A stretch of 42,856 bases of DNA from Nitrospinia bacterium. Lineage in GTDB: Bacteria; Nitrospinota; Nitrospinia; Nitrospinales; JAJDAT01. A program made the position numbers and the translations under genes. Position 1 is the stretch's first letter. Each line of letters opens with the position of its first letter. This document shows positions 24,579 to 31,771 of the stretch, in pieces. The DNA lies in contig JAJDAT010000033.1 in NCBI GenBank assembly GCA_029261715.1, positions 1 through 42,856 of the forward strand, read 5' to 3'. The notes beneath the pieces were generated by a model. It made no database searches, was not told where the DNA came from, and saw only the letters and a program-made list of their open reading frames with translations.

Positions 24579-25307
24579 TTACGTCTCCGTTTCTATTAAT
24601 ATAATATTTTTTTGTATCCCTTCAATAAAATAAGATAGACCCTTCGAAAGATCCCGTTGCCTTTTGGATAAAGAAGAAGGTGATAATGGTTTTTGTGAAA
24701 TAATCTTCCCAAATTCTTTTATGGCAGAGTATTTCAAACCATATCCGCTTAAATTTGATACCTCCAAATCAGAATTTAAATTTTTTTGAACTTCTTGCGG
24801 CGATAGCGCAACGCCAATAGCCTCTCCCTTTTTGTTGAAAATCGCGGCTCCACTTTCTCCAGGATTTATTGGGAAATCGATTTCAAAAAATCTATTGTCC
24901 CCTCCAGGTCCATTTGTTGAAATAATATTTCCTTCTCTTAATACATGTTTGTCTTCTTGAGTATTTGTAATTGGATAAAATAGGGCGAATAAATAATCTC
25001 CCTTTTTTATTTTAAATGAATTCGAAAATCGAATTGGAACCCTTTCAACTTTAGGTGGGGTTTTTAGCTGGAAAATGGATAAGAGATTAGAAAAGGTTCT
25101 ACCAATTTTCTTCGCTTGAATGTCGTCGGCATTGGGGAATTTAACGATAATATCCGAAGCGTTTTCTACTAGCGAGGTTAAAACGATTAGGCGGCCATCT
25201 TCGTTCAATAAAATACCGGTTCCAATTGTTCTTGTCGGCGTAGCGAGAAATAGAATAGTAAAAATTAAAATCACTAAAGCTGTTAGAATTAAAAACTTTT
25301 GCATCAA
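24579..25307 (-). CDS. membrane-anchored trypsin-fold protein lacking the catalytic histidine
   Basis: A 242-residue protein with one N-terminal membrane helix (about 5-22) and a chymotrypsin-like domain. INPGESGAAIFNKKGEAIGVA (148-168) is the serine block with Ser152 and a DegP-like glycine loop. The block that should carry the active His reads IVLTSLVENA, without His, and the Asp block (NLLSIFQL) also lacks Asp. It therefore looks like a dead protease, perhaps a binding protein. Its start is two bases after the sulfatase-modifying-like gene, showing an operon. A weakly similar active protease is the main alternative. Confidence 0.6.
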   Translation of the reverse strand: MMQKFLILTALVILIFTILFLATPTRTIGTGILLNEDGRLIVLTSLVENASDIIVKFPNADDIQAKKIGRTFSNLLSIFQLKTPPKVERVPIRFSNSFKIKKGDYLFALFYPITNTQEDKHVLREGNIISTNGPGGDNRFFEIDFPINPGESGAAIFNKKGEAIGVALSPQEVQKNLNSDLEVSNLSGYGLKYSAIKEFGKIISQKPLSPSSLSKRQRDLSKGLSYFIEGIQKNIILIETET

Positions 25308-25309
25308 AA

Positions 25310-26239
25310 TTATTGTGAAATTTTAGAGGCTGATAAGGCGCAACGAAAACCAAAATAGTTAGTTTGCGAAGCGGGGTCAGACCAATTCCTGAAAGTGGAA
25401 CGTAAAAAGTCTGGCGCGTTAATCCAAGAGCCGCCGCGAACAATTTTTGAAAAACCAAAGTGAGGGCCGTGGGGATTTTTAGAAGGGGCTTCTTGGTAAT
25501 AGCCTTCTCCATACCAATCGTTAACCCATTCCCAAACATTGCCCGCCATATCGTATAATCCATATCCGTTGGGAGGGTAACTGCCAACGGGGGCCGTATA
25601 TTTTGTGTTGTCTTCAAATTGCCCCGTATGGGTAACCACAACGCAATTTTTATCGCATAAATTCGCTTTACCCGAAAGCATTACATCTCCCCATGGGTAT
25701 AAGTGGTTTTGCCCTCCTTTTGCCGCAATTTCCCATTCTGTTTCAGTCGGCAGTCGCTTTCCAATTTGCTCGCAGAAATTGCTAGCTTGTTTCCAGTGCA
25801 CTCGTTCTACCGGATAATTTTCGCCTAAAAATTCAGAAGGATTTTTACCGGTAACTTCTTCAAACTGTTTTTGTGTGACTTCGTATTTGTCGATGTAATA
25901 ACTATCCACAAAAGCAGTATGTTCAGGGCCTTCTTCAAGAAAAGTAAACATTTTGCAACGGTCAAAATATTTTTGGCACTCACGCAAACCTTTTTCGGGC
26001 GCCAAGCCTACTTTATAATTCCCGCCAGGAATTAATACCATGTCTTTAATTAGCGGAGATACTTCTTTCTGTTCTGTTTTATTTTCGTTTATGGAAGAAA
26101 CTGCTTCGGGTTTGGATGTTGAGTTTTTGGGAAGGGGGGATTGAGCCGAAACTTTAGAACAGGGCAACAGCAGGCCTAATACTAAATAAAGAGAAACAAA
26201 ACTTAGGGAAATTGAGGTTTGATCCTTGGGAGGCACCAT
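25310..26239 (-). CDS. sulfatase-modifying-factor (FGE-sulfatase) domain lipoprotein
   Basis: A 309-residue exported protein. The signal segment SLSFVSLYLVLGLLLPC ends in a lipobox-like LLPC. The FGE-sulfatase domain follows: MVLIPGGNYKVG, YYIDKYEVTQKQFEEVTG, RLPTETEWEIAAKGG, LYPWGD, GLYDMAGNVWEWVNDWYGEGYY, IVRGGSW and FGFRCA. The two active-site cysteines of true formylglycine-generating enzyme, expected after RGGS, are absent (WINAPDFLRSTF), so sulfatase activation is unlikely; such proteins often bind ligands or act in other oxidations. ATG 26239 is chosen because GGAGGG lies directly upstream; longer frames have no ribosome binding site. Confidence 0.8.
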   Translation of the reverse strand: MVPPKDQTSISLSFVSLYLVLGLLLPCSKVSAQSPLPKNSTSKPEAVSSINENKTEQKEVSPLIKDMVLIPGGNYKVGLAPEKGLRECQKYFDRCKMFTFLEEGPEHTAFVDSYYIDKYEVTQKQFEEVTGKNPSEFLGENYPVERVHWKQASNFCEQIGKRLPTETEWEIAAKGGQNHLYPWGDVMLSGKANLCDKNCVVVTHTGQFEDNTKYTAPVGSYPPNGYGLYDMAGNVWEWVNDWYGEGYYQEAPSKNPHGPHFGFSKIVRGGSWINAPDFLRSTFRNWSDPASQTNYFGFRCALSASKISQ

Positions 26240-26344
26240 TACCCTCCTGACTATATAGGTCGGCAGACAAATGTATGGTATTTCATATCCAATTAAAACG
26301 CCAGAAAAATTATTTAGTTTTAAATGTGAAAAGGCGCTCAAAGA

Positions 26345-27049
26345 TTATTTTAATATAGCAAGAGCGGAGGGGAAAATTTTAGAGACCCATTCTTCATATT
26401 GCTTACTCGAAGGGTGAAGCCCGTCGGGAGCAAACATCCCAGGTTTATTGCAAAGTTGTTGTGACAGATGGAAGATATCGGTTGTTGGTAAATTTCTTTT
26501 TTGGGTTAATTCTTTGATGATTTTGTTAAATCTGGAAATTCCGTTAATAGCGCTTTTTCCAAATCCAAATTTGGACCCCATTGGAGAGCAAGAAAAATCT
26601 GGAATTGTAATGACCAATAATTTTTTTGGAGATGGAAGAATTTTTAATATTTCATCCATAAGAATTGTTAAGTCTTGTTTGAAGCGTTCTCCATTAGCGT
26701 GCCTTATCCAGTCGTTAACTCCAATTAACAGAGTGACAAAGTTTGATTGAGATTTTTTCAAAATAGGCAATTCCGTTTGAATAGCCATTGGAACTGTCCA
26801 CCCAGTTTTTGATGGATTTGCAATTAGTTTGATGGGGACACCCGCCTTATTAAGTTTTTGTGTCAGCAGAACGGGCCATGAATTTTTTTGATGAACTCCT
26901 TCTCCTATGGTGTAAGAATCTCCAATAGCAACGTATTTAAAAAAGTTTATTTCGTTAGCTTCAACCTTGCCGTTAGAAATGAACGCCATAATTGCTATAA
27001 TAGTTAAAACCTTCGGGCGCTTTTTAAGAAAAATATTTAAAATAGTCAT
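26345..27049 (-). CDS. exported SGNH/GDSL hydrolase
   Basis: A 234-residue protein with an N-terminal hydrophobic segment (about 15-30, cleavage near VEAN) and a SGNH fold: AIGDSYTIGEG with the nucleophile Ser, LLIGVNDWIRH with the Asn, and APDGLHPSSKQYEEW with the Asp and His. It resembles TesA-type lysophospholipase/arylesterase enzymes, with a periplasmic location expected. It is the first gene of the leftward run that leads into the FGE-like lipoprotein, 105 bases away. It is divergent from the STAS-like gene, with which it shares a short promoter region. Confidence 0.85.
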   Translation of the reverse strand: MTILNIFLKKRPKVLTIIAIMAFISNGKVEANEINFFKYVAIGDSYTIGEGVHQKNSWPVLLTQKLNKAGVPIKLIANPSKTGWTVPMAIQTELPILKKSQSNFVTLLIGVNDWIRHANGERFKQDLTILMDEILKILPSPKKLLVITIPDFSCSPMGSKFGFGKSAINGISRFNKIIKELTQKRNLPTTDIFHLSQQLCNKPGMFAPDGLHPSSKQYEEWVSKIFPSALAILK

Positions 27050-27088
27050 AAGGTCAACGGTTTTTTGTTTAATTCGGGAGAAAATTTG

Positions 27089-27448
27089 ATGAAAGTTAAT
27101 TTGATTGAAAGCATAGGGAAGTCTTGTGTAGCTTTAGAAGATGGATCTAAACTTCACGATATAATCGTATCCAGTATGAATAAGGGAGAAGCGGTAGAAC
27201 TTGATTTTAATGGCGTTGATACAGTCTATACTCCTTTTTTAACCGGTTGCATTGGGAAACTGTTCGAACGCTTTGACAAAGAAACGTTAATGGAAAAATT
27301 GGTTTTTTGTCAAATTGAATCGAGCCACTTGAAAAAAATCAATGAGTATATCGATAGTATAGACAAGCAGAATACCGCTAAGAACGAACGTGAAATGCTT
27401 GCGGAAATTTTTGAAGAAGATGGTATTGACAGTGTTGACGGTCCATAA
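27089..27448 (+). CDS. STAS-like (DUF4325) protein
   Basis: A 119-residue soluble protein. KGEAVELDFNGVDTVYTPFLTGCIGKLFERF matches the DUF4325/STAS-like core, where the serine of anti-sigma antagonists is replaced by other residues. The C terminus is acidic (MLAEIFEEDGIDSVDG). Such proteins take part in protein-protein switching, sometimes with histidine kinase-like ATPases; no such partner lies next to it. An extended frame from TTG 27065 exists, but ATG 27089 with GGGAG eight bases upstream is preferred. It is nearly touching the convergent TVP38-family gene. Confidence 0.65.
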   Translation: MKVNLIESIGKSCVALEDGSKLHDIIVSSMNKGEAVELDFNGVDTVYTPFLTGCIGKLFERFDKETLMEKLVFCQIESSHLKKINEYIDSIDKQNTAKNEREMLAEIFEEDGIDSVDGP

Positions 27449-27449
27449 A

Positions 27450-28151
27450 TTAGGAGATAGTAGATTCCTGCGCGGTTTTTGATTTTTTCTGTTTCCAATT
27501 GTTATAAAGCCCTGGAGCTAATACAGCTAAACCAAGCGCCAATAAAATTCCCATTGTTTCTGGAGTTGCAATTTCTTCTAGAGAATTAATAGTTGCCAAT
27601 CGATTTCCGGCTCCTACGAAAATAAAAGTTATAGGTAACGACCCCAAAAGAGTGGCGAGGGCAAAAGTTCGCAATGATATTTTAGTAAGTCCCGATAAGA
27701 TATTGACCATGAAAAAAGGCATTATAGGGACCATACGAACAAATAAAATGTATTTTCCTGCGTCTTTTTCGATTTTTTTATTAAATGCGTCGATGGATGA
27801 TTGAAACTTATTTTCTAGCCAATCTCTTATTAAAAAACGAGCTGCAATAAACCCCAGTATTGCTCCTAAAGTATCCCCCATATTGACTAAAAATGTTCCC
27901 AGCCAAGGACCAAAAACTAAACCGGCTCCTAAAGTCATTATAGGGGCCGCTGGAATCGCTAAAGCCATAGTAATAATATAAATTAGCAAGAATCCTAAAA
28001 TAGTCCCTAGTTTATTATCTTGGTAGAATAATAAAAGCCATTCGCGATTTTCCTTAAGGCTCTCTAGCGTTAGATATTTGCCAATATCGTAGTATCTATA
28101 GAGGAAGACAATTAGGGCTACAGTTAAGACTGCTATAATTTTATTTTTCAT
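27450..28151 (-). CDS. TVP38/TMEM64 (DedA-like) family membrane protein
   Basis: A 233-residue membrane protein. AAPIMTLGAGLVFGPWLGTFLVNMGDTLGAILGFIAARFL contains the conserved re-entrant SNARE-associated Golgi/TVP38 signature, followed by RMVPIMPFFMVNILSGLT, the second conserved part. About five or six hydrophobic segments are present. Members move phospholipids across membranes or support membrane stability. It is located just downstream of the epimerase-SRPBCC gene, 11 bases away, on the same strand. Confidence 0.85.
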   Translation of the reverse strand: MKNKIIAVLTVALIVFLYRYYDIGKYLTLESLKENREWLLLFYQDNKLGTILGFLLIYIITMALAIPAAPIMTLGAGLVFGPWLGTFLVNMGDTLGAILGFIAARFLIRDWLENKFQSSIDAFNKKIEKDAGKYILFVRMVPIMPFFMVNILSGLTKISLRTFALATLLGSLPITFIFVGAGNRLATINSLEEIATPETMGILLALGLAVLAPGLYNNWKQKKSKTAQESTIS

Positions 28152-28162
28152 TCCTTAAAAAT

Positions 28163-29524
28163 TTAATTGAAGATCTCTTCGATCATTCTTTTTCTATAGC
28201 TAAAGATTTTTTCTAGGTCCTTTTTGATGAATATATCAGAGATAACGTCGCCAATGACTCCAAAGGGAGCGCGGTAACTTATTTTATCGCGGATTAGGGT
28301 ACCCCCGTTTTTTTCGATAAATTCATGACTATGAAACCAATGGGCATACGGACCATGAAGTTGCTTGTCGGAGAAGTGATGGTTTGGCTCCCAATCGACA
28401 ATCTGAGATTGCCACCAAAATGGAATACATCGTAACCAGAGGCAATAGTTTATTTTAGCGCCCTTTTGGATTTCTTTTGGCGATTGGTTTAAAACTCTAA
28501 ATTTTAAAAAATCTGGAGTCAAAAGTTCTAAGTTTTTTGCTTCTTTAAAAAAAGAATAAGTTTTTTCAATGGGCTGGTGAATCCATTGTTCCAAATGGAT
28601 TTCGTGAAACTTATGAGAACAGATTTCTGTCAAAGCCTGCTCCAAATTAGGGAATTTGAAAGAAAACCCAGATCTTGATATTTTTTTTGCGGAGACCTTG
28701 TGGCTTGCTAGAAGTAAGCTGGATAGTTCACCGAGAAGGATTTTTAGTATTGAGGCAGGGACCGAAAAAACTGTTGGTCGGTTAAGAACTTTTCCTAAGA
28801 TTTTTGTAAACTTTTCGTTAGTTTCCGGGTTTGGACTGATAGCGTTAACTGGACCACTGAGATTTATAGCTTCCAATGCATGAATCATCATTTCAGTGAG
28901 ATCTTCTAAGTGAATCCAACTCATCCAATTTTTCCCGCTACCTAACTTTCCGCCCACGCCCATTTGAAAAGGTGGAAGCATTTTTTGTAAAGCTCCGCCA
29001 TCGTGACCTAGGACCAATCCGATTCTAAAAGCGAGAGTTCTAATGCCAAGTTCTTCGGCTTTAAAGATTTCCGTTTCCCATTTTTTACAAACGTCCGCCA
29101 AAAAACCGGAAGCAGGTGAAGAGCTTTCTTCAATATCGTTATCTCCGCAATCTCGGTACAAACCAATTGCAGATGCAGATAAAAAAACCTTTGGTTTCCG
29201 TTCTAAACTTTTCATAGCTGAAACTAAATTTCTAACAGAAAGAACGCGCGATTTCTCTATCGACTTTTTGCGATCAGCGGACCATCGACCTGATGCTATA
29301 TTTTCTCCCGCAAGGTTGATTACGGCATCGACACCATTCATCGCTTCTATTGGTAAAGAGTCAGATTCTGGATCCCATTCATAAGTTTTACAGAGAATAG
29401 GAAGCCGAAATGTTGCCTTTTCTAAACTTCTTGTTAAGACAACAATTTCATGTTTGTAGTCGGCTAACTTTTTGAGCAATGCATTTCCTATAAATCCAGA
29501 AGCTCCTGCGACTAAAATTTTCAT
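28163..29524 (-). CDS. TIGR01777 family NAD(P)-dependent epimerase fused to an SRPBCC domain
   Basis: A 453-residue fusion. Residues 1-300 are an extended SDR of the TIGR01777/YfcH type with nucleotide-binding GASGFIG (7-13), NLAGENIASGRWS and LSASAIGLYRDCG, which carry the catalytic region. Residues from about 305 to 453 form an SRPBCC/polyketide-cyclase-type hydrophobic pocket (WIHQPIEKTYSFFKEAKNL, ..., LIRDKISYRAPFG). The same pairing is known in other bacteria, in one or the other order. Substrate unknown. It is upstream of, and likely cotranscribed with, the TVP38-family gene. Confidence 0.88.
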   Translation of the reverse strand: MKILVAGASGFIGNALLKKLADYKHEIVVLTRSLEKATFRLPILCKTYEWDPESDSLPIEAMNGVDAVINLAGENIASGRWSADRKKSIEKSRVLSVRNLVSAMKSLERKPKVFLSASAIGLYRDCGDNDIEESSSPASGFLADVCKKWETEIFKAEELGIRTLAFRIGLVLGHDGGALQKMLPPFQMGVGGKLGSGKNWMSWIHLEDLTEMMIHALEAINLSGPVNAISPNPETNEKFTKILGKVLNRPTVFSVPASILKILLGELSSLLLASHKVSAKKISRSGFSFKFPNLEQALTEICSHKFHEIHLEQWIHQPIEKTYSFFKEAKNLELLTPDFLKFRVLNQSPKEIQKGAKINYCLWLRCIPFWWQSQIVDWEPNHHFSDKQLHGPYAHWFHSHEFIEKNGGTLIRDKISYRAPFGVIGDVISDIFIKKDLEKIFSYRKRMIEEIFN

Positions 29525-29621
29525 AATACTCTCCGACTATTCTAATAATACAAGCTGATGAATAAAAAGACGTTCTTTTGGCTGGATCGTTTTATTTTTT
29601 AATCTTTAACTATTATATGAT

Positions 29622-29671
29622 TTTGTCTATATTTTTTCAATATTAAATTAGACAATTTTTATTTTTGTCTA
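29622..29671. repeat. TTTTGTCTA repeats upstream of the DUF5069 gene
   Basis: TTTTGTCTA occurs at about 29621-29629 and again at 29663-29671, and its core in inverse (TAGACAA) at 29649-29655. Together they form a small direct/inverted cluster about 150 bases before the DUF5069 start. It could be a regulatory site. The AT-rich background makes chance possible. Confidence 0.25.
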
Positions 29672-29814
29672 GATTTTTGTGGCAAGTAGAAGGAGGTAAA
29701 GTAATTAAAATAAAAACATTGAGAAAGTTTTTCGGTTTATAAGAGACAAATGATGAGCAAATTTATTTTGCAAGCGCTCAAGATGAACTTTGGAGTTTTA
29801 GAAAGAAGGTAGAA

Positions 29815-30228
29815 ATGAGTTTAGAGGAAATAGTTCCAAGAAGTCCTAAAGAAGTTTTAGCCGGGTTTGCCCATATTCCACGAATGTTGGATAAAGCCAG
29901 GGCTTATAAGAAAGGAGGCTTAGGAGAATATATTTATCCATGTCCTATTGATAAAGAAGTTTTAACTTTCTTAGAACTCAGTGGCGACGAATTTGCGGAA
30001 AAGGCAGAAGAGGTAGATGACGATTCATTTGGCGAGTGGCTTAATGGATTCATGAAAAATCGTAAAACTAATGAAATGGAACTTCTAAATAGAGGTATTT
30101 TGAGGAGGAAAGTAGGGCTTTTAAAATGCTTAAAATATTACTTAGCATTTCCAAGAAAAATAAAGTTTGCTGAACTCAAAATTCCTACTTGGGCAGATTA
30201 TGTCGATTGGGAAGAAGACAGAATCTAA
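29815..30228 (+). CDS. DUF5069 family protein
   Basis: A 137-residue soluble protein: PRSPKEVLAGFAHIPRMLDKARAYKKGGLGEYIYPCPID matches DUF5069 very well. The C terminus (AFPRKIKFAELKIPTWADYVDWEEDR) is usual too. The function of the family is unknown. ATG 29815 follows GAAGGTAG. A small membrane protein gene follows after 10 bases and is probably cotranscribed. Confidence 0.85.
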   Translation: MSLEEIVPRSPKEVLAGFAHIPRMLDKARAYKKGGLGEYIYPCPIDKEVLTFLELSGDEFAEKAEEVDDDSFGEWLNGFMKNRKTNEMELLNRGILRRKVGLLKCLKYYLAFPRKIKFAELKIPTWADYVDWEEDRI

Positions 30229-30238
30229 AGTTACGTAA

Positions 30239-30643
30239 ATGAATTGGAAAGGTTTTACTGTGATTCACCCCATGAAAGATTTTTATCAAGGCATTCGAAA
30301 GTTACACATTGGTTGGCAAGTTTGGGTTCTTATCATGGGGATTGTGAATTTTTTAATTCCAGCTTTTTATTTTCACAGGTTTGAAGCTCAGCTTTCCATA
30401 GTTGCTATGTTGGTAAGTATGGTAATCGGATTAACGCTCGTAAAAATCCAAGGATTTACAAAACTTCTTGGCTGGATGCATATACTTTGGGTTCCTCTTG
30501 TCGCATTTTTTATTTTTCAAATGGAGTCAACGCCAATGACAGACTTTTATGGGGTATGGATAAGGATATTGGTTGTAATAAACGGAACCTCCCTAATAAT
30601 TGACACGATGGATGTAATCCAGTTTTATAAAAATAAGCGTTAA
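30239..30643 (+). CDS. small membrane protein with four predicted helices
   Basis: A 134-residue protein with four hydrophobic segments (about 24-43, 50-66, 78-92 and 104-125) and short polar ends (MNWKGFTVIHPMKDF, FYKNKR). Gln/Trp and His residues at membrane borders (GWMHILWVP) are visible, but no enzyme motif. No named family was recognised. Its position just behind the DUF5069 gene suggests one transcript. Nothing indicates function. Confidence 0.65.
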   Translation: MNWKGFTVIHPMKDFYQGIRKLHIGWQVWVLIMGIVNFLIPAFYFHRFEAQLSIVAMLVSMVIGLTLVKIQGFTKLLGWMHILWVPLVAFFIFQMESTPMTDFYGVWIRILVVINGTSLIIDTMDVIQFYKNKR

Positions 30644-30823
30644 ACCTTTCGAAAAAGCGTATCAGACTAAGAACTCCCCAATAAGTTCAATAAGCCGAAA
30701 GCTTAGTTAAGTAACAACTTTATAATGATTTGGCATCTTTATTGACCAAAACCACCAAAAATGGGAAAATCTCGATCAATTCTTTAAGTTTTTGATTAAC
30801 TAAGTATTTCAAAGGCAAATTAT

Positions 30824-31669
30824 ATGGAATTGAAAGTCGAAGATTTTCTGAGCGGTGAAATAAAAACGTTGCCTGCGGTATTTTATAAGCTTACCGAAGC
30901 TTGCGAAGATCCTGACAGTTCTTTCGAGGACATTGGGAGTATTATCAGCATGGATGCCGGTTTATCGGCCCGGTTACTGAAAATTGTAAATAGCCCATTT
31001 TTTGGGTTATCTCAAAAAGTAGATAGCGTGTCGCACGCAATGGGCATTATTGGCGTGAAACAGTTAAACGATCTTGTGCTATCCACTGCCGTTGCCGACA
31101 AGTTTCAAGGTATTCATGAAGACTTGCTGGATATGGAATCGTTTTGGCGACACAGCATTGCTTGCGGGATGATAGCTCGAGATATTGGAAAATTTAATAA
31201 AAACCCAAACTCGGAACAACTCTATTTGGCTGGATTAATTCATGATTTAGGGACCTTAGTTATTTGCGATCAACAGCCCGAGAAATCTAGAGAAATTTTT
31301 AACCGTTGTAACTTTTCAAAAGAGTTTTTATTCGAAGCGGAAAGAGAAGTTTTAGGTTTTGATCATGCCGATGTTGGAGGAGCTTTATTAAAATCCTGGG
31401 GGATGCCCGAGTTATTGATAGAGTCCGTTTTCTTTCACAACGATCCATTATCCGCAAAAGAATACAAGAAGGAGGTTGGAATTGTTCATATAGCCGATCG
31501 TTTGACTTATGACTTGCAACTTGGTACGGGAGGTGAATATTTCTTCCCTCCAATAACTGAAGAATTATTTTCTACGATAAAACTTTCCAAGAATCTCTTC
31601 GATTTCATCAAAGTTAGAGTTATGGACGAAATGGATGAAATCGTTAGCACGTTTTTAACGCACGCCTAA
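30824..31669 (+). CDS. HDOD domain signalling protein
   Basis: A 281-residue soluble protein made of a single HDOD domain: LPAVFYKLTEACEDPDSSFEDIGSIISMDAGLSARLLKIVNSPFFG, AGLIHDLGTLVI and LLKSWGMPELLIESVFFHN. Of the usual HD metal residues only a partial set is kept (HD in LIHDLG), as is common in HDOD proteins, which appear to be regulatory rather than phosphohydrolases. They are frequent next to histidine kinases and c-di-GMP proteins; the following gene is a hybrid kinase. An AAGG lies before the ATG. Confidence 0.9.
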   Translation: MELKVEDFLSGEIKTLPAVFYKLTEACEDPDSSFEDIGSIISMDAGLSARLLKIVNSPFFGLSQKVDSVSHAMGIIGVKQLNDLVLSTAVADKFQGIHEDLLDMESFWRHSIACGMIARDIGKFNKNPNSEQLYLAGLIHDLGTLVICDQQPEKSREIFNRCNFSKEFLFEAEREVLGFDHADVGGALLKSWGMPELLIESVFFHNDPLSAKEYKKEVGIVHIADRLTYDLQLGTGGEYFFPPITEELFSTIKLSKNLFDFIKVRVMDEMDEIVSTFLTHA

Positions 31670-31771
31670 ATTAATTGAGTTTGACGTTTCCTGGGATTAA
31701 TTCCTAATGAAGACTCTTTAGTTCATTGTAAAGATTTGGATATGCCATAATCTAATCTTAGTTTGCTTAAA

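Noticed and set aside
25141-25641. 166-codon open frame overlapping the FGE-like and trypsin-fold genes
   Set aside because: It is out of frame with both, and both of these have clear domain matches and good start signals.
25310-26239. True formylglycine-generating enzyme that activates sulfatases
   Set aside because: The two catalytic cysteines expected after the RGGS motif are missing and no sulfatase gene is in the window.
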